DNA of 64,000 bases from Punica granatum (Eukaryota > Streptophyta > Magnoliopsida > Myrtales > Lythraceae): positions 2,852,001-2,916,000 of the forward strand of contig NC_045133.1 of the NCBI RefSeq assembly GCF_007655135.1, in the 5' to 3' direction. The position numbers and the translations under genes are program-made. This document shows positions 1 to 12,984 of the stretch, piece after piece; position 1 is the first letter of the stretch, and each line of letters starts with the position of its first letter. The notes beneath the pieces were generated by a model. That model ran no database searches and was not told the DNA's origin. It saw only the letters and a program-made list of their open reading frames with translations.

Positions 1-15
1 ACCAAAAATTTAAAT

Positions 16-152
16 TTAAATGAGGACATATGGACTGATCAATAAGATGGTAAGAAGTGGGCCTTCTGCCCGGCCCATGAACTGCTCTAAGTGTTCAGGC
101 TTCAACCAATCCAAAAGCCTGACCTCTCTACCAGATGAGCTTTTCTTAACAT
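16..152 (-). CDS. possible last coding exon of an unidentified gene
   Basis: On the minus strand an open frame of about 45 codons ends at a TAA at 16-18. It reads like real protein, with a charged stretch VKKSSSGREVRLLDWLKPE followed by HLEQFMG. An AG acceptor preceded by a T-rich tract lies at 153-154, so this could be the terminal exon of a gene whose upstream part would have to lie between here and the end of CFM3, where I see no further exon. It could instead be a gene fragment or untranslated sequence. I do not recognise the family. Confidence 0.2.
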
Positions 153-669
153 CTTCAATGACAAGAAATACATACATGGTGTTTTTTAGAAAAGTTATCT
201 CGGAACGAACATGAATAAGTCACGGAGACCTCGTGCGTGATTACAAACAGAACAACATCGTACCACTCCGACTCAACTTCCACACACATTCTAACTCAGA
301 ACTGAAGAGAAGCGCCATAAACATCAGCCAGGAAGTACAAGGCATCGAGCAATTTTCGCTGCCGGTGACGAGGAAAGGAGACCATGATTATCAACAATGT
401 GCAGTCCATCCCAGAATACCAGATTGATTCTCTGTATTTGAATCAAGATCCCATCTCCGAGACTGTATCATCCAAATTAGATGGAGATAAGAGGAAGAGA
501 AAATTCGATGGAATGCCCACAGTTAAATGGAATGAAATGGGAATATGATAACGAGGATCGTCTTGTACCCACCAAAGATAGGGAATGGCAGGACAGGTAT
601 TCGGTCACTTGACAATTCAGTGAAAGGACGAATGATTCTTGCCGGAGCGGATCATTCTGTTGATGTCTT

Positions 670-3600
670 TCAAGAAAATTCAGATTCCTCGCCATCTTCC
701 CAATCTAGATCATTTTGATCACCTTCATCACCTTCATCATCCTCATCATCATCATCATAGTCATCATCAGAGAGATGGGACACAGCTTCATCTTCGCTCT
801 AGAGAAGAAGTGAACAATCATGTCAGATCAAGACCTTCTACACAGAGCAAAAGCTGAAGTGTATGGCGTATAGATTTTGGCAGGCAAAGTGAATGAAAGA
901 AATCTGACCCCTGTGAATTCTGAGAGTCGATTGACTGGGCCATTCTCATTGGAGCTCCAAGGATCCTCGGATTCCATGTCACTTATATCTCCCTGGAAAA
1001 TAAATATTATCAGGTTAGATACCATAAATTGTAGTCATCGCAAGGTTGCTTCATAGAACCAGTTCATCAACGTTGTGGAAAAGTAGATGACCCGAAATGT
1101 AAAGAATAATTTGTCCTGCCACTTTCCTTTTTTAGATGCATTATCTACAGTCTACACCCTTTTCCAGTATTAAGTACCAAAACTACCCGAGAACAGATAA
1201 TCGCAACTATCTTGAATCTGCAGAGGTCGCAAACTTTCTAATGCAACAGCAATGTGATGGAATAACCATGAGACAGCTTCCACATAGATCCCACAATTTA
1301 GTTCATCTTCAGTCACTCATAAATTAGCTAACGATGGAGACGCCTAGTTTCGTCTGTAAGGTAATGAACTCAACTTAATACATGCAAGCACATATTCTGC
1401 AGTGGGCGGCAGCAAATACTTATATAGAAGGAAAATGGTATGAGGAAAACTTGATCTTAGGATCTTACTATTTCACTCTTCATCTGTTCAATTGTTTTCT
1501 CCAATTCAGCTATGTGTTGACTGAGAGCCTGCACAGTTTATTGAAGTCAGTGACACATTAACGGAAACACGCCAAAAAAAGAAACAACATTCTCATGCAA
1601 TGAAAAATAATGAGGTGCAAAAGGGAAACCTCATGGCGTTGCATTGCAACGGAACGCTTCAATGCCTTTGCCTTAGTGAGGAGGTTTCTCGGCCTTAAAC
1701 TAATGGGCCGGTGATAGTTCTTCCCTCGATAGTATATTAGAGCGAACCCTTTGGACACTCTTTCTATTGCAACCAGTATTCCACCACTCTCATATTCCAA
1801 CAACCTTGCTGTATCTTCAACAAAAGCGAGCGTTTTCTGCTTGGATATTAGCTTCACGAGTTCTCTATGTTTCCAATGCAAATGCATGTTCTCAATTACA
1901 CCATCAAAAACTCCTCGAATGCCTGATACATAATAGAATTGATAGTTAATTTTCAGCCAAAGATTCTACCTCACTTGAGAAGATGAATATTGATTACCAA
2001 GGGGCAAATATTGCTTCATCTGTAGACCAACTTTGCGGAACATAGTACGCTCCTCTTCCGTAATCGTTTCCTGGTCCTCATCGGGACTAGCAGGAACCAT
2101 AGATGCTTCTACTTTAGATAACAGTCTCTCGGCCCTTAGTTTCTTAGCTTGGGCCTATTCATTCATTCAAATATAAAGAGAAAGTCCTGCATCAGTAAGG
2201 ATGAGCACATAGAAAAACACAAAGAATCTATTTCTCAGAGGTGTTCACTTACAACAGCCAGCTTGTGCTCAATCTTTTTGACAAGCCTAACGCTCTTTGA
2301 TTTGGAAGCTTCTTCAATCATCTTTTCACGTTCTTCGGCAGATATCTCTCTTCCCCATCGAGCTTGAGCCTCGTAGAACTCTGCCAAAGTACCTGCAAGT
2401 GCCTGTCCTTCATGGTGAGCTGATGGAACCTCCTCAATTTCTCTTGTCCGAACTTTCTCTTCAACATCTTGTATCTGATTCGCCAACTGCTGTCTTTCTA
2501 ATAATGCAGCAGCTACACTAGGCGGAAGAAAATCTTTTCCACGATAGATGACTATGTAATACTTATTCCGGAGCAATAAGACACCTCCTGTTAAATTCTG
2601 TAACAGATGAAATATAATTAACATCAGTTAGATAAGAAAAACAAAGCGAAAGAGAGAAAGATAATCTACAGCACGGTAAGGATACATGATTGATCTATTA
2701 GCATCACCAGTACGACTAGCAATTGAAACTCGGACAGTGGAAGACATACCTTCAGCTCCTCGGACATGAGTTTATTGTTTGTATTCTGAATACCACGCTT
2801 AACAGCAATCTTCGCGACTAAACTGTTCTCCCAAAGCTTAATGATAGCAGCCGCCAGTCCCTGATGATTTCTATTTCTCCCTTAACGTATAGGGTAAAGG
2901 CCAAATTAGATGCCAAAGATAGACAATATAAGGAAAACTGTGAATTATGTGAAGATGAATAGTACCAAGAGCAAAGTGACAAGGAAGCGACTTGGCAAGC
3001 TTTCTTAGGTCGGTCATCTCGTCGTTAGTAAGTCGGGATCGCATCCCAGAAGGAAGAAGCCTGAAAGGTGTTTTGTACCCGGGAATCTTCTGGGGAAGCA
3101 AATCTGCGTCTACAGGAAGTACTCCTGTCCCCCACCATTCATCAAAGCGAGGACCCAAACCATCTAACAGCTTGTTATATTCGATTTCCTCTTCAGTCAA
3201 GCTCTCCCCATTAAGGCAAGGCATGGTCTCAGGCTTCTCCGATATCATGCTAGCATCTTCGGCATTTCTTTCAGCCAATTCATTAGCAGAAGCGTAGACG
3301 AATACGGACGGAGCATTACGCTCTCTTGCCGAAGGTTTGGATCTTGAAGCAGGGCCATTGTAGTTGGCCCCACGGTATACCACCATAACACTTCCTGATC
3401 TCCATATGACGAATCCTCCAGTTCGACGCTGATCATCACTACAAACAGTTACTAATCGAACTTCATACTAAGTCTTGCAAAATTTTAACTGGGAACAAGT
3501 ACTAAATTCGTATAGATTCAAAGCGAGATTTTCGCTACACTTGAAACTGGACATTCTAGTATTTCATTGAAACCGATATGTCGAAAAAAGCGAAAGAGAG

Positions 3601-4325
3601 CAGCCTACCTCGACAATCTCATGGGCCGTCTTCATATCATGAGCAAGAACCTCATGGAACTTGAGCCTAACAAGCTCCTCCTTTCTCCACTTGCCATGAA
3701 TCTTCTCGAGCACCTCCTTCGTAATCCCAGCCTTCGGGATATTGATCTTCTCCCTAAGAACCATTCCCATCCTCCTCAACCTTCTCTGCTCCTCTTCCTC
3801 AATTGTCAGCTCCGCCAAAGTCGGGGGCTTTACAATCCTCTTATTCCCTCCTCCCTCCTTCCCCCGCACCTCTCCCGCCCCCTCCCTCTCCCACGGCAAT
3901 ACCCCTTCATCCTCGGCCAGGAAGCTATCGGGCCGAACCCATTCTCGCCTCAGCAAGTCACCCAATCTCTCCTCTCCGGTCGCCGAAAATCCTCCGAATT
4001 GTAACTCCCCCCGTTCCTCCTCCTCTTCCTCGTCGTCGGAACCCAGCCCCAGGTTCCTGAGCCGCAGCACAATCTTCTCGATCGCATTCTTCCCTCTCTC
4101 CCCATCGAAGTACCTCGGCTCCTCCTGCTGCGCGTCGGCCTTCGGGTAAGACTTCTTCGGGTTATGAGGATTCGTCGTCCGCAGAGAGGAGGAAATGTAG
4201 CTTCTGACGGACTGGGCCGAGGGTTTTCGTGACCTGAACAGTCGCCGGAGTGAGTCTGACCGGAAGGAGATCGGCAGAGCGTTCCGGAGAGGCAGTTCCG
4301 TAATTTTAGCGGTCGCCAAAGCCAT
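670..4325 (-). CDS. CFM3: CRM-domain containing factor CFM3-like, chloroplast group II intron splicing factor
   Basis: Nine exons (minus): 3609-4325, 2966-3428, 2750-2880, 2253-2597, 1998-2154, 1630-1922, 1469-1528, 909-992, 670-798, giving 792 aa. The N-terminus is rich in Ser, Arg and Ala with few acids, as in an organelle transit peptide. Then come the family signatures [15 protein letters not shown] and [13 protein letters not shown]. Three CRM (YhbY-type) RNA-binding domains follow: about residues 170-265 (ends near [11 protein letters not shown]), 345-450 ([15 protein letters not shown]), and 515-620 ([19 protein letters not shown] to [11 protein letters not shown]). A coiled-coil-like helix ([19 protein letters not shown]) precedes an acidic D/E-rich tail ending EESEFS. 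CFM3 proteins are known to promote splicing of chloroplast group II introns with CAF1/CAF2. The exon 8 to 9 junction uses a weak donor (GTCAGA) but joins in frame to the family-like SEFT-SEDEA. The promoter is shared with the eS7 gene. Confidence 0.9.
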
Positions 4326-4550
4326 TCGAGCTCAGTGACTCAGTTGGACGAAGGAAGACACGATAGAGGTCGAAGAAGATAAGATATTGACTGATTGATG
4401 ATATTGCGATATTGGGCTCTCATGGGCCCGCGGGAATATCTTTCCAGCCCAATAATAGGCCCATTGGGCCTCCCTGTGAACCCAATAAACTTCTGCTTTT
4501 GGACGGTCCAGATTTTTTTTCGTTGGACCGGCCTCGGCCGTTGATCTTCT
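4326..4550. promoter_or_regulatory. short bidirectional promoter between CFM3-like and eS7, with site II (TGGGCY) motifs
   Basis: The divergent CFM3-like and eS7 start codons are only 615 bp apart, and part of that is eS7 leader and leader intron. The core holds a cluster of TGGGCC/TGGGCT motifs and their complements: around 4412-4417, 4428-4434, 4445-4450, 4455-4471 (AGGCCCATTGGGCCT) and 4481-4486. Such site II elements are typical of plant ribosomal protein and organelle-related genes and are bound by TCP-family factors. Shared use by both genes is inferred. Confidence 0.6.
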
Positions 4551-4940
4551 TCCCTTGATGAGCTTCGTCGTCTTTACCCCTCCTCCAGCCCCGACGCCGA
4601 GAGAGCTTCAAGCGAGCAGCCGGCGAAGAAGGTTTCTGCGGACAGTGTCTCCCGGAGCTCTAACTCTTCTCTTCAGGTACTCTGTTTTAGCTGTCGACTT
4701 TTCTATAGAGATGTACGCAGAACAGTGTACACAACCATCAATGGCTTCTCCCTAAATCTGGTCGAAAATGGTGGAAAAATGGAGGAGATATTAAGATTTA
4801 GTCCTAGACATGGTTGAATGATGTTCTTTCATGTTGGTGATAGCTGAAAGGAATGTTAGGCGGGTTTCTAAGTTTACGACTCTTCTCATGTTCTGTTTTT
4901 CGGGCGATTTTTGATTTCTGCACTTATTTTAGACATAAAG

Positions 4941-6136
4941 ATGTATACTTCAAGGAAGAAGATCCATAAGGACAAGGATGCCGAGCCCTCAGAGTTCGAG
5001 GAGTCCGTCGCCCAGGTTTACTTTGTGTTTTATCTGGGTCAATGTAAAATATGTTCTTGTTGGTAGTGCTGTGATGGTGATGAATTTTGGTTGGGTGGCT
5101 AGGCACTGTTCGATTTGGAGAACACGAACCAGGAGCTGAAAAGTGACTTGAAGGATCTGTATATTAACTCGGCCACGTAAGTGTCCCGTTCATTTTCAAT
5201 TTGTTGTTAGGGAGATCGGAACTGAATGCCATTGTCGCATATCATTCTTACGACAAGAGTATTGTTTCTCCTCTCTTCAGCCAGGTTGATGTTTCTGGAA
5301 ACCGTAAGGCTGTGGTGATCCATGTTCCATACAGGTTGAGGAAGGCGTACCGCAAGATTCATGTTAGACTTGTGAGGGAGCTTGAGAAGAAGTTTAGCGG
5401 AAAGGTGAACACAGGACTTACTAGCTGATTTCAATTTTTTTTTTTTTTTTAACATGGGCGTTACTGCTAGTTGATTGGAACCTCATTAATGGTTTTATGT
5501 CTTAGCTTCGGTGATGCTTATTGGTTATGGTATTAAAAATAGTCTTTGATTCAATTTTGTAAGCATTGAAATTTTGAGGACAAGAAGCCTGCTCTAGATA
5601 AATTCCTTATGAAGACCTATGTTTCCCGTTGAATGTTCACCTGAAGAAATCTGTGGACAGGATGTGGTTGTGATTGCCACCCGGAGGATATTGAGGCCTC
5701 CTAAGAAAGGTTCAGCCGTCCAGCGCCCCAGGAGCCGTACACTGACTTCTGTCCATGAAGCAATGCTCGAAGATGTCGTGCTGCCTTCTGAGATTGTGGG
5801 AAAGCGTGTCCGGTATAGACTTGATGGATCCAAGATCATGAAGGTAGGCAATTCTGTTTCAATTTGGAAGTTCTTACAGATTTTTATTTTCAGCTCACAT
5901 TAAATAGTAATGCTCTGTTACTCGTGCCAACATTTGCAGAAGCTGTTTCGCATTGTCAAAAAATTCTTTGCGTCTTATCACTGACGAATATGCCAATGTC
6001 ATATTCTCATTTTTAGGTTTTCTTGGACCCGAAGGAGCGTAACAGCACAGAGTACAAGCTCGAGTCATTCTCTGCAGTGTACCGGAAGCTTGCCGGAAAG
6101 GACGTTGTGTTTGAGTACCCGATAACTGAAGTGTAG
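4941..6136 (+). CDS. RPS7: 40S ribosomal protein S7 (eS7)
   Basis: Five coding exons: 4941-5015, 5103-5176, 5281-5404, 5661-5843, 6017-6136, giving 191 aa, the usual length for plant eS7. The protein begins [20 protein letters not shown] and contains the conserved [38 protein letters not shown] and [20 protein letters not shown] blocks. It ends [11 protein letters not shown]. eS7 is a structural component of the small cytosolic ribosomal subunit. An intron in the 5' leader (donor at 4677, acceptor at 4931-4932, 8 bases before the ATG) is likely, as in many plant ribosomal protein genes. A pyrimidine-rich stretch at 4548-4555 may be the TOP-like transcription start. The gene faces away from CFM3 and shares its site II promoter. 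Confidence 0.95.
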
Positions 6137-6940
6137 ATCTCATAATTTTGTGGATCAACTTGATGGTCTCTCAGCTTCCAATCGTTATCTATTTTGAGTT
6201 GTGTTTGAAATAGATGAACCATTTAAACCATGGTTTTTATGTTTGTTTACTTACTGATCATTTGAAGTGGCATCTTTCGAGTTAGATGATTATATCTTCA
6301 GAAATGTTGACTTCCTCTCTAACACAATTTACTTTACTAAACTGATGTTCTTGTGGTAATATGTTCCTGGTGATCATGGATAAGTCTCATCTATAATTGG
6401 TTCTTCTGCAGTGACATGTAGTTCCAGCATGAAATAAGAATTGCTATCGCTCACGTACAATTCAGTTAATAAGTAGTACATTGCACAATCTTTAGTATAA
6501 CTCGGTAATCTTGATGTTGAGAAACAAGTCTCAGAATGCTAACAGAAACCGGTTTAGGCTAAACGAGATGGTTTTAACTCCATTTGGATTAGTATCTTCT
6601 GCAAATTCTGATATGAATAAAGAATCATGCTGCCTAACAGGATGAACTGAAGAAGCCATGAAAGGGTCGGTGTCCCTGCTCTTTAATAGAAAGTCATCCT
6701 GCAGAGAAGCTGACGATAGCACTCAGTTAAGAGACAACATGGATGAGAGAAAGCGATAGTTCGATGTTTCAACCCAATCAACGTCTAAATTCTCCTTAGC
6801 GCTGACAGGTGATAACAGCTTACGAGATAGAACTTTTCAATTCCGAGGTTTTCTAAAACAGAGCTGCCACTGACAGCAGCTCATGACATAGAGCCCTCAT
6901 CGATTCCAGGGTTTTCTTAAAAAGAGCTGAGAACTGTACC
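6137..6940. other. gap between the convergent eS7 and M50B-like genes
   Basis: The 3' untranslated regions of the two convergent genes must lie here. I see no further coding exon or repeat. Confidence 0.6.
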
Positions 6941-9261
6941 TTAGGACAAGATAACGAGACCGAGATACATGGCACCACAGAGAAACAGCAACGATATCAA
7001 ACCCCTGCAGATATATAGCTTCTATAGTCGTCAGAATGCAAAACAAATACCGGTGTCTGCATATTAAAATGCATTTGGTAATAAAGCCACATAAGAAACA
7101 AACAGTAGAAGGGAATATAGCCTGTGTAGATCCATATCGACTGGTAGTGATTCTGTCAAATGTGAGAAGAGACATTACCAAATGGCACCCCATCCAGCTC
7201 CATTGCAGGGGCAAGGACAAACTTCAGCAAATTTCTCAGCGTCACTAGAGAGTACTCGGCGGGATATCAAATCATCGTATATGTCTGGATTATTGCAGTA
7301 TTCACAAAGTATCTCAGCTTAAGTCCATACTAGCACAAATAAAAGTATTATAGTACTTCATAGTTTTCTCAGAAGGCCGTACCATAAACTGAAAACAAGC
7401 TGTTCATAACACCTGCAGATTTGAAATATAAGTAGGAAATTCAACTTCTAAGGGTTGAGTGACTTCATAGAAAGAAAAGGAGTTTGAAGGTAAGGTAACT
7501 TCACCTATGAAAAGAATGACGTAACGAAGAACACGAACTTTTGTTGTCTCTTGGAGTATCCAAATTACTCCTAGGAATACAATAAATCCTAACGGTTCCA
7601 TATTCCAACATCAGTTATTCTCATAGCAGACTGGATATCGAAGGAAGAGAGATACTTAAAACGGGTGATAAGATGGGATACCTATACAGAGCCCTCGAAG
7701 CGTCCACTGCAGCATGAAAAATAGAGTTAGTAGACAACGAGAAGAGTTCATAAACCTCATAGAAAGAACTGTCCACACGGGATGAAATATTGTACTAGAG
7801 ATATGATCCTCATGGTCATTGGAATTTACTGACATTTTTTGCTATGAAGAGTACAATAACAAGAGCCAGAAGCAAACATCCCGCTGCAATTCTCGCTGTT
7901 AGAAGATTTGTGGATGCTAGTACAAAGAGCATTCCCCAGAAGGATGACCCCAGATCTGGAATGAAGTGGAAAGGGTGAGGTGAGGAGATAGTCAAAGAAT
8001 GGCTCAATACGTTGGCAAAATTAACAGAAAACTTCATGCAAAGCTGAAAGAAGCAATAGATCCAACTGATTGTGACAAAGCAAATGTTCAAAAGGTTAGA
8101 CTCCGTACATCCAGCTGGCAAGATGATCCAATATATCCCACCACGCGTTTGCGTAGTCCCGCCTTCATCTGCATGGACTTGTATCCCTTCCACCTGTGCA
8201 TAAGAGCATGATACAATGAAATAAGTCTTGCAGCTCCTGAAGGATGTAAAAATATTAAAAGTAAAATCAACAAAAGACCAAACTGTCCCAATAATGTAGT
8301 TTATAGTCTGGTAATAAGCTTTAAGACTTAAAAGCATAAAACACTCACAACAATTCGATCTTCACTAAGCCCTATCCGAAAGCTGAAACAAGCAAGCTTT
8401 CTCACAAGGTTTCAAATTTCTCCACTAAAACAAAACAGGAAACTTGCGAGACAGACTCTCTCCCAAACTCTTGTAAAATTCAAGATAATAAGCCCTGTCT
8501 GCGCCAACAATAACATGATCAGAACCAATCATTGACATACAGGAAAGGAGCTGCTTACATGGCCACACGTGAGTTTACAAGCGATAGCATGGCTGGCCTC
8601 GTGTAGGAATACCGTAACGAGCTTGAATGGCTTCAGCAATATAGTCCTCCATAGCTACACAGACAATAAGTCATTCAAACGTCGCGTCAACAATAAATTC
8701 TGTGCATTCACAAATTGAATGGCAACATAATACGCTTTCTCAGCTCCAGAGCTATTGAGGTTGTCTGTTACTTTCCAGCCAAAATCAATGAATTAGTCGG
8801 ATCCATGCTTTCACTAGACTTCCTTAGACTTCCACAATGGTCAGCTCAAACAAATCAAGTCTTCATATCACCAAAGAGAATATGGCTAGTAAGCTGCTGA
8901 ATCAGAACTTCTTAAACTGATTTTTCAAAGCTAATGGAGGAAATGGGTGTGAAAATAAATGAACAGTTCCAGTTTTGGGCCCCTATCTCACCCCATTCAT
9001 GCCCAAACCAGATCAATCAGCATAATCCACATTCTTCACTGACACGATATGCAAACGATCAAATTCTTCCATATGCTTTACTCTCAGCTGGGGCAGTTAC
9101 TAACTTACCCTTACTGTGAAGTTCAAGTTCAGGGGAACAAGAGACGAGGAATGAGGGAGAGAGCATACCGCGAGAATAACGACAGTGCAGACTCCGACAG
9201 TGACCAAGAAGACAACTTGGTCGTGGTTGCAGCAGTTCCTGAGCTCCCAGTTGGGTCTCAT
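6941..9261 (-). CDS. peptidase M50B-like multipass membrane protein
   Basis: Nine exons (minus): 9169-9261, 8559-8654, 8109-8193, 7834-7955, 7682-7706, 7505-7588, 7383-7412, 7179-7284, 6941-7004, giving 234 aa. It starts MRPNWELRNCCNHDQVVF and ends MYLGLVILS. A zinc-protease HExxH motif, HEASH, falls at residues 49-53 inside a hydrophobic helix. The block VEGIQVHADEGG then TQTRGGIYW is characteristic of the plant M50B-like family. About six or seven membrane helices are visible, for example QVVFLVTVGVCTVVILALW and ARIAAGCLLLALVIVLFIAK. A Cys-rich CPCPCNGAGWGAIWG precedes the last helix. By family it would be an intramembrane metalloprotease, but its substrate is unknown to me. Two tiny exons, 25 and 30 nt, were placed by frame and family fit. 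Confidence 0.85.
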
Positions 9262-10613
9262 TTCTTGAGAAGCACTCGGTAAGTGAGATGAGATCCACCC
9301 AGCAAGGAACTGCTCCTTCTCTCTCTGGGCTTGTGGATTTTGCTGACCAAAACTTCAAGCTACCACCATTTAGGTAATTGCTTCAGAGAGAGAGAGAGAG
9401 AGAGAGAGAGGTTTTCAGTGTATGCTTGAGATTTGAAATTGGAAGCAGGGAATGGAGTGGAGCACTGTGGGGGTGGGTGGGGGCATGGAGGAGTTTCAAT
9501 TTTCATTGTGTGTTTGAGCATCCCAATACAAAATTACAAAGGAGAAGATCTTTACATTGCTTTTTCTAATCTTACAATCATAAAAAGGTCATTTTTTAAA
9601 TGAAGTAATGGGGATTTGGGTGAATACTACCTGAATTCGAGATTCCGAGAGTCGGGTCAGAGTAAATATACGTTCTCATATAGAATCAAGAGGTTAATGC
9701 GTTTGATTTTAGAGTTAAAAAGTAACTTTAATTTTGATCATGAAAAGTAATAAATGATTGTGTAATGTATTGAGTTAAAGTTAAAAGTTAAAATTTTTGA
9801 CTTGGAAAATATGTATTTTTATTATGTAGTATGTTGAGTTAAAGTTAAAATTAAAATTTTTGTGATTTTAACTGCGAAATCAAACGGAGAAATATATACT
9901 GGGTCATGAGTATTCGCCATGATAACCAGAAATATAGGGAGGTTTCTTTCTTCGAAGTGCACGTTATGTTTTGGCCGTTTTGTCTTTTCGGGAAAGATGG
10001 GACCTTCTTGCCCGATTTCTCCGGGAAATTTGTTTTCTTGTTTTCATCCGTAGGCAGAGCCGATGTTCTCTGTTTCTTTGGCCATTTGGAGACCTCATAT
10101 GACTTGTGTCTGAAAATCACAGCATAGAATCATAGTCTATATGCACGTCAACTAATCGTAAACTCAAACTCGCGTCTAACCTTCTGTGCTCACAACCTTT
10201 TGTGACCGCGAGCACTGAAATAAGCCCAAGCTCATTCCCGGACAAAGTAGGAAATTGGATCGACGGACCATCTCATCCTCGTTCAACGGCACTGACAGTA
10301 ATCTGCTCAGAAGCATGTCCACTGTCGTAGAAAGTTGCCTCGAAACAAAGTTGAAGGATGCATCTCCTTCATTTTGTTCGACTAGTGCTGGTCCGAATTG
10401 ATGAAAAATATAGTTTCATTTCATTAGCTAGTTACACAAGTTTTCTTCTACTAGTCACATTAATGATTTTGTGTTCTCTAGAGACATAGTAATAGATACA
10501 ATGATCATAAACAAAACCAAACAATAGCCGTCTCCTATAAAGAAGCCTCAAAGAATGAATTTTTCAATAGTGAAAACACTTTACACTATACACAACACTA
10601 TTAGTTTCGTAAG
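9262..10613. other. intergenic region between the M50B-like gene and the kinase gene
   Basis: Holds the 5' flank of the M50B-like gene and the 3' flank of the kinase gene. It includes a (GA)n tract near 9385-9410, then AT-rich sequence around 9700-9870. Short open frames at 9906-10127 have no family resemblance and no splice support. Confidence 0.5.
9385..9410. repeat. (AG)n microsatellite in the M50B-like gene 5' flank
   Basis: An uninterrupted 26-bp AG tract about 125 bp upstream of the M50B-like start. On the gene's own strand it reads (CT)n, a common feature of plant leaders and core promoters. Confidence 0.9.
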
Positions 10614-12984
10614 TCATCTACCTTCGTCGATAGAAGAAACTGAGATTGAATTCCTTGAATACTCCTCAACAAAACTGCTTCCCGTGGAGGCCTTCGTAAC
10701 CCCAGTATTAGTACTAGTAGCATTCGTGTTTGTGTTTGTGTTCGTGAGGACAGAGTTCGTGGTAGTCGTCCAGTGGCCCACCCGGCCTTGAATTCCAGGC
10801 CTACTGGGCCTTGGCAAATTAAACGAGTCGCTCGAGAGCATGAGGTGTACCGAGTTCATATCAGGCCTCTCCGAATAACTTGCCTGGCAGCATAACAAAC
10901 CTAACTGAATGCACATCGCTGCTTCATCGCGGTTGTACTTTGGAAGACTTGGGTCTACTAGTTCTAGTTGCCTCCCTTCTTGATAGAGCTTCCATGCCTG
11001 AAACAATAGAAAAATAGACTGAACAAGATGGTTAATACATATATTGGGGAAGGCTGAACTACTTTTACTTTTAGACTGTCGATCGCACCAGTCAATTGCT
11101 GTGGGAACGTGACAATTGAAGTGGCACCTAGATCTCGTGAATTGAATCGGTCTGAAAGAATCTTACTTTAGACATGATAAGTAAATTCCTAGGATGCACA
11201 AAGCTCATAACAGAATCAGTGATCAAATATATTGTGGTTCATTAGCACAGAAACAAGCAACTTACGTAACCCAGGAGGTCGGCCTTTTCACTACCTAATT
11301 GAATGTTGTGATTCTTTCTCCCGCCTACAATCTCTAAAACCACAATCCCGAAACTGAAAACATCAGTCTTCACCGATAAGTATCCACGCATTGCATACTC
11401 AGGAGCCATGTAGCCACTACAATCAAGCAAACGATTATGGTGAATTGTTTTCCTCTTATTTGGACACCAGAGAATGGTAAATGAATTATTGATACGAGCC
11501 ATCAAAGGTAAGGCAAAGAAACTACTTACTGGGTACCCGATATCCTAAAGGTATTCAGATGGGTGTCGTCGCCAGGAAAAAGCCTTGCTAAGCCAAAATC
11601 AGATATCTTTGGATTTAAATGCTCATCCAGCAATATGTTGCTTGCCTTAATGTCCCTGTGGATGATCCTTTCAGGGGCTTCTTCATGTAAGTACAGAAGA
11701 CCCCTCACAACACCTGTAATTATGTGAAATCGGGTCGTCCAATCAAGTGTGGCGGGCCTATTCTTGCCTGCAAGAAAGGCAGGTACTTTAGCTCTATACT
11801 TCCAATAATAATATAGACAGTCAACAAGGGATTTGAGTCCGAAAAATTACTGAAAAGGAAAGTGTCAAGGCTCTTGTTCGGCAGGTACTCGTAAACAAGC
11901 ATCTTCTCCGGGTCTTCCACGCAACAACCAAGTAACATGACGAGATTCTTGTGTTGGATTTTCAACAGCAATTTCACCTCATTCGTGAACTCTCTCATTC
12001 CCTGTCTGGAAGTAAGTGAAAGCTTCTTTACAGCTATTTCTTGACCGTTTGGCATCAACCCCTGTAATATGCAATCAATATTTTAAAGAAGCTCCAAACT
12101 CACACTCTTGCTACTTCAGAACTGGCCATAAAAACCTTTTTCTCTTACATAAATGAAAGATGAACCGAAGCTTCTAGATGGGTTCTAATAGCAAGGAATC
12201 ATATATAGTCGATCTGGATGACCTTAGATGGACTCCTACATCGACACATAAGTGGGAGCCCTATAGTGGGAAGAAATGAAATTCAGTCGAAGCCAGATAA
12301 AATGAAAAGCTATGAGGGCAGGATCAATACCAGAATTGCTAATCATAGAAGCTACATCCATAGTCCGGATAAATCTGACCACACCATTGTTCAACATTAA
12401 TTCAATTGTCAAGTAAACATAACCCGAAACATGGGATAGTCCCATAATCACACATAGTCAGTAGATAGCAACAATCCAGATGAATGTAAGATTCTAAAAC
12501 CCAGGTTCCATGATAGTGAATACCCCGCACCGGCATTTTCCGAGCTTATACGCATCCCACCAAATCGATCACTTACACTCCAAGTTCTATCAAGCTAGCA
12601 GCATTCAGAATTAGTAAATATAAATTATTTTCGAAGTGCTACATTTCTCCAATCGAAAAACTCGATCTTTCCGCAAAAGGAAGAGATTCCAACTTAGTGA
12701 GGTCAGAATGATCCACCCAACTGATCAGAACGCGAGGAATCATGAGCATAGCATCAGGTTGGATTTTGAGGGGTTGAAGGACAGAGCACCTTGTAAACGG
12801 GGCCGAAGCCGCCGTGACCCAGCTGATTAAGCTCTGAGAAGAAGTTCGTGGCGATCTGAAGCGACCGGAGCTCGAAGAAGAGGCCGGAGGAGTCGTCCTC
12901 GTGGGCCCCGTCGACGGCGGAGGCCAAGCCCCCGGACCTGAGCTTGCTAAGGCACGCTTTGAGCCTGGACAGGAAACCCATCAT
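10614..12984 (-). CDS. receptor-like cytoplasmic kinase of the DUF26/CRK lineage
   Basis: Five exons (minus): 12790-12984, 11851-12061, 11530-11767, 11266-11416, 10614-10997, giving 392 aa. The start chosen is the ATG pair at 12979-12984 ([15 protein letters not shown]); upstream in-frame codons lack an ATG. The Ser/Thr kinase is complete: glycine loop [10 protein letters not shown] (56-65), Lys77 in [14 protein letters not shown] (172-179), DFG (192-194), HGYMAPEY (215-222), and a closing [16 protein letters not shown] segment. There is no signal peptide, DUF26 ectodomain or membrane helix, so it should be cytoplasmic or peripheral. The RD-type HRD implies activation-loop regulation. The tail is low-complexity Thr/Asn ([13 protein letters not shown]) then Ser-rich. 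The kinase domain resembles CRK10/CRK43-type proteins. Its signalling role cannot be read from sequence. Confidence 0.9.

Noticed and set aside
3567..4149. Overlapping plus-strand frames of 85-145 aa
   Set aside because: Shadows of CFM3 exon 1 on the opposite strand.
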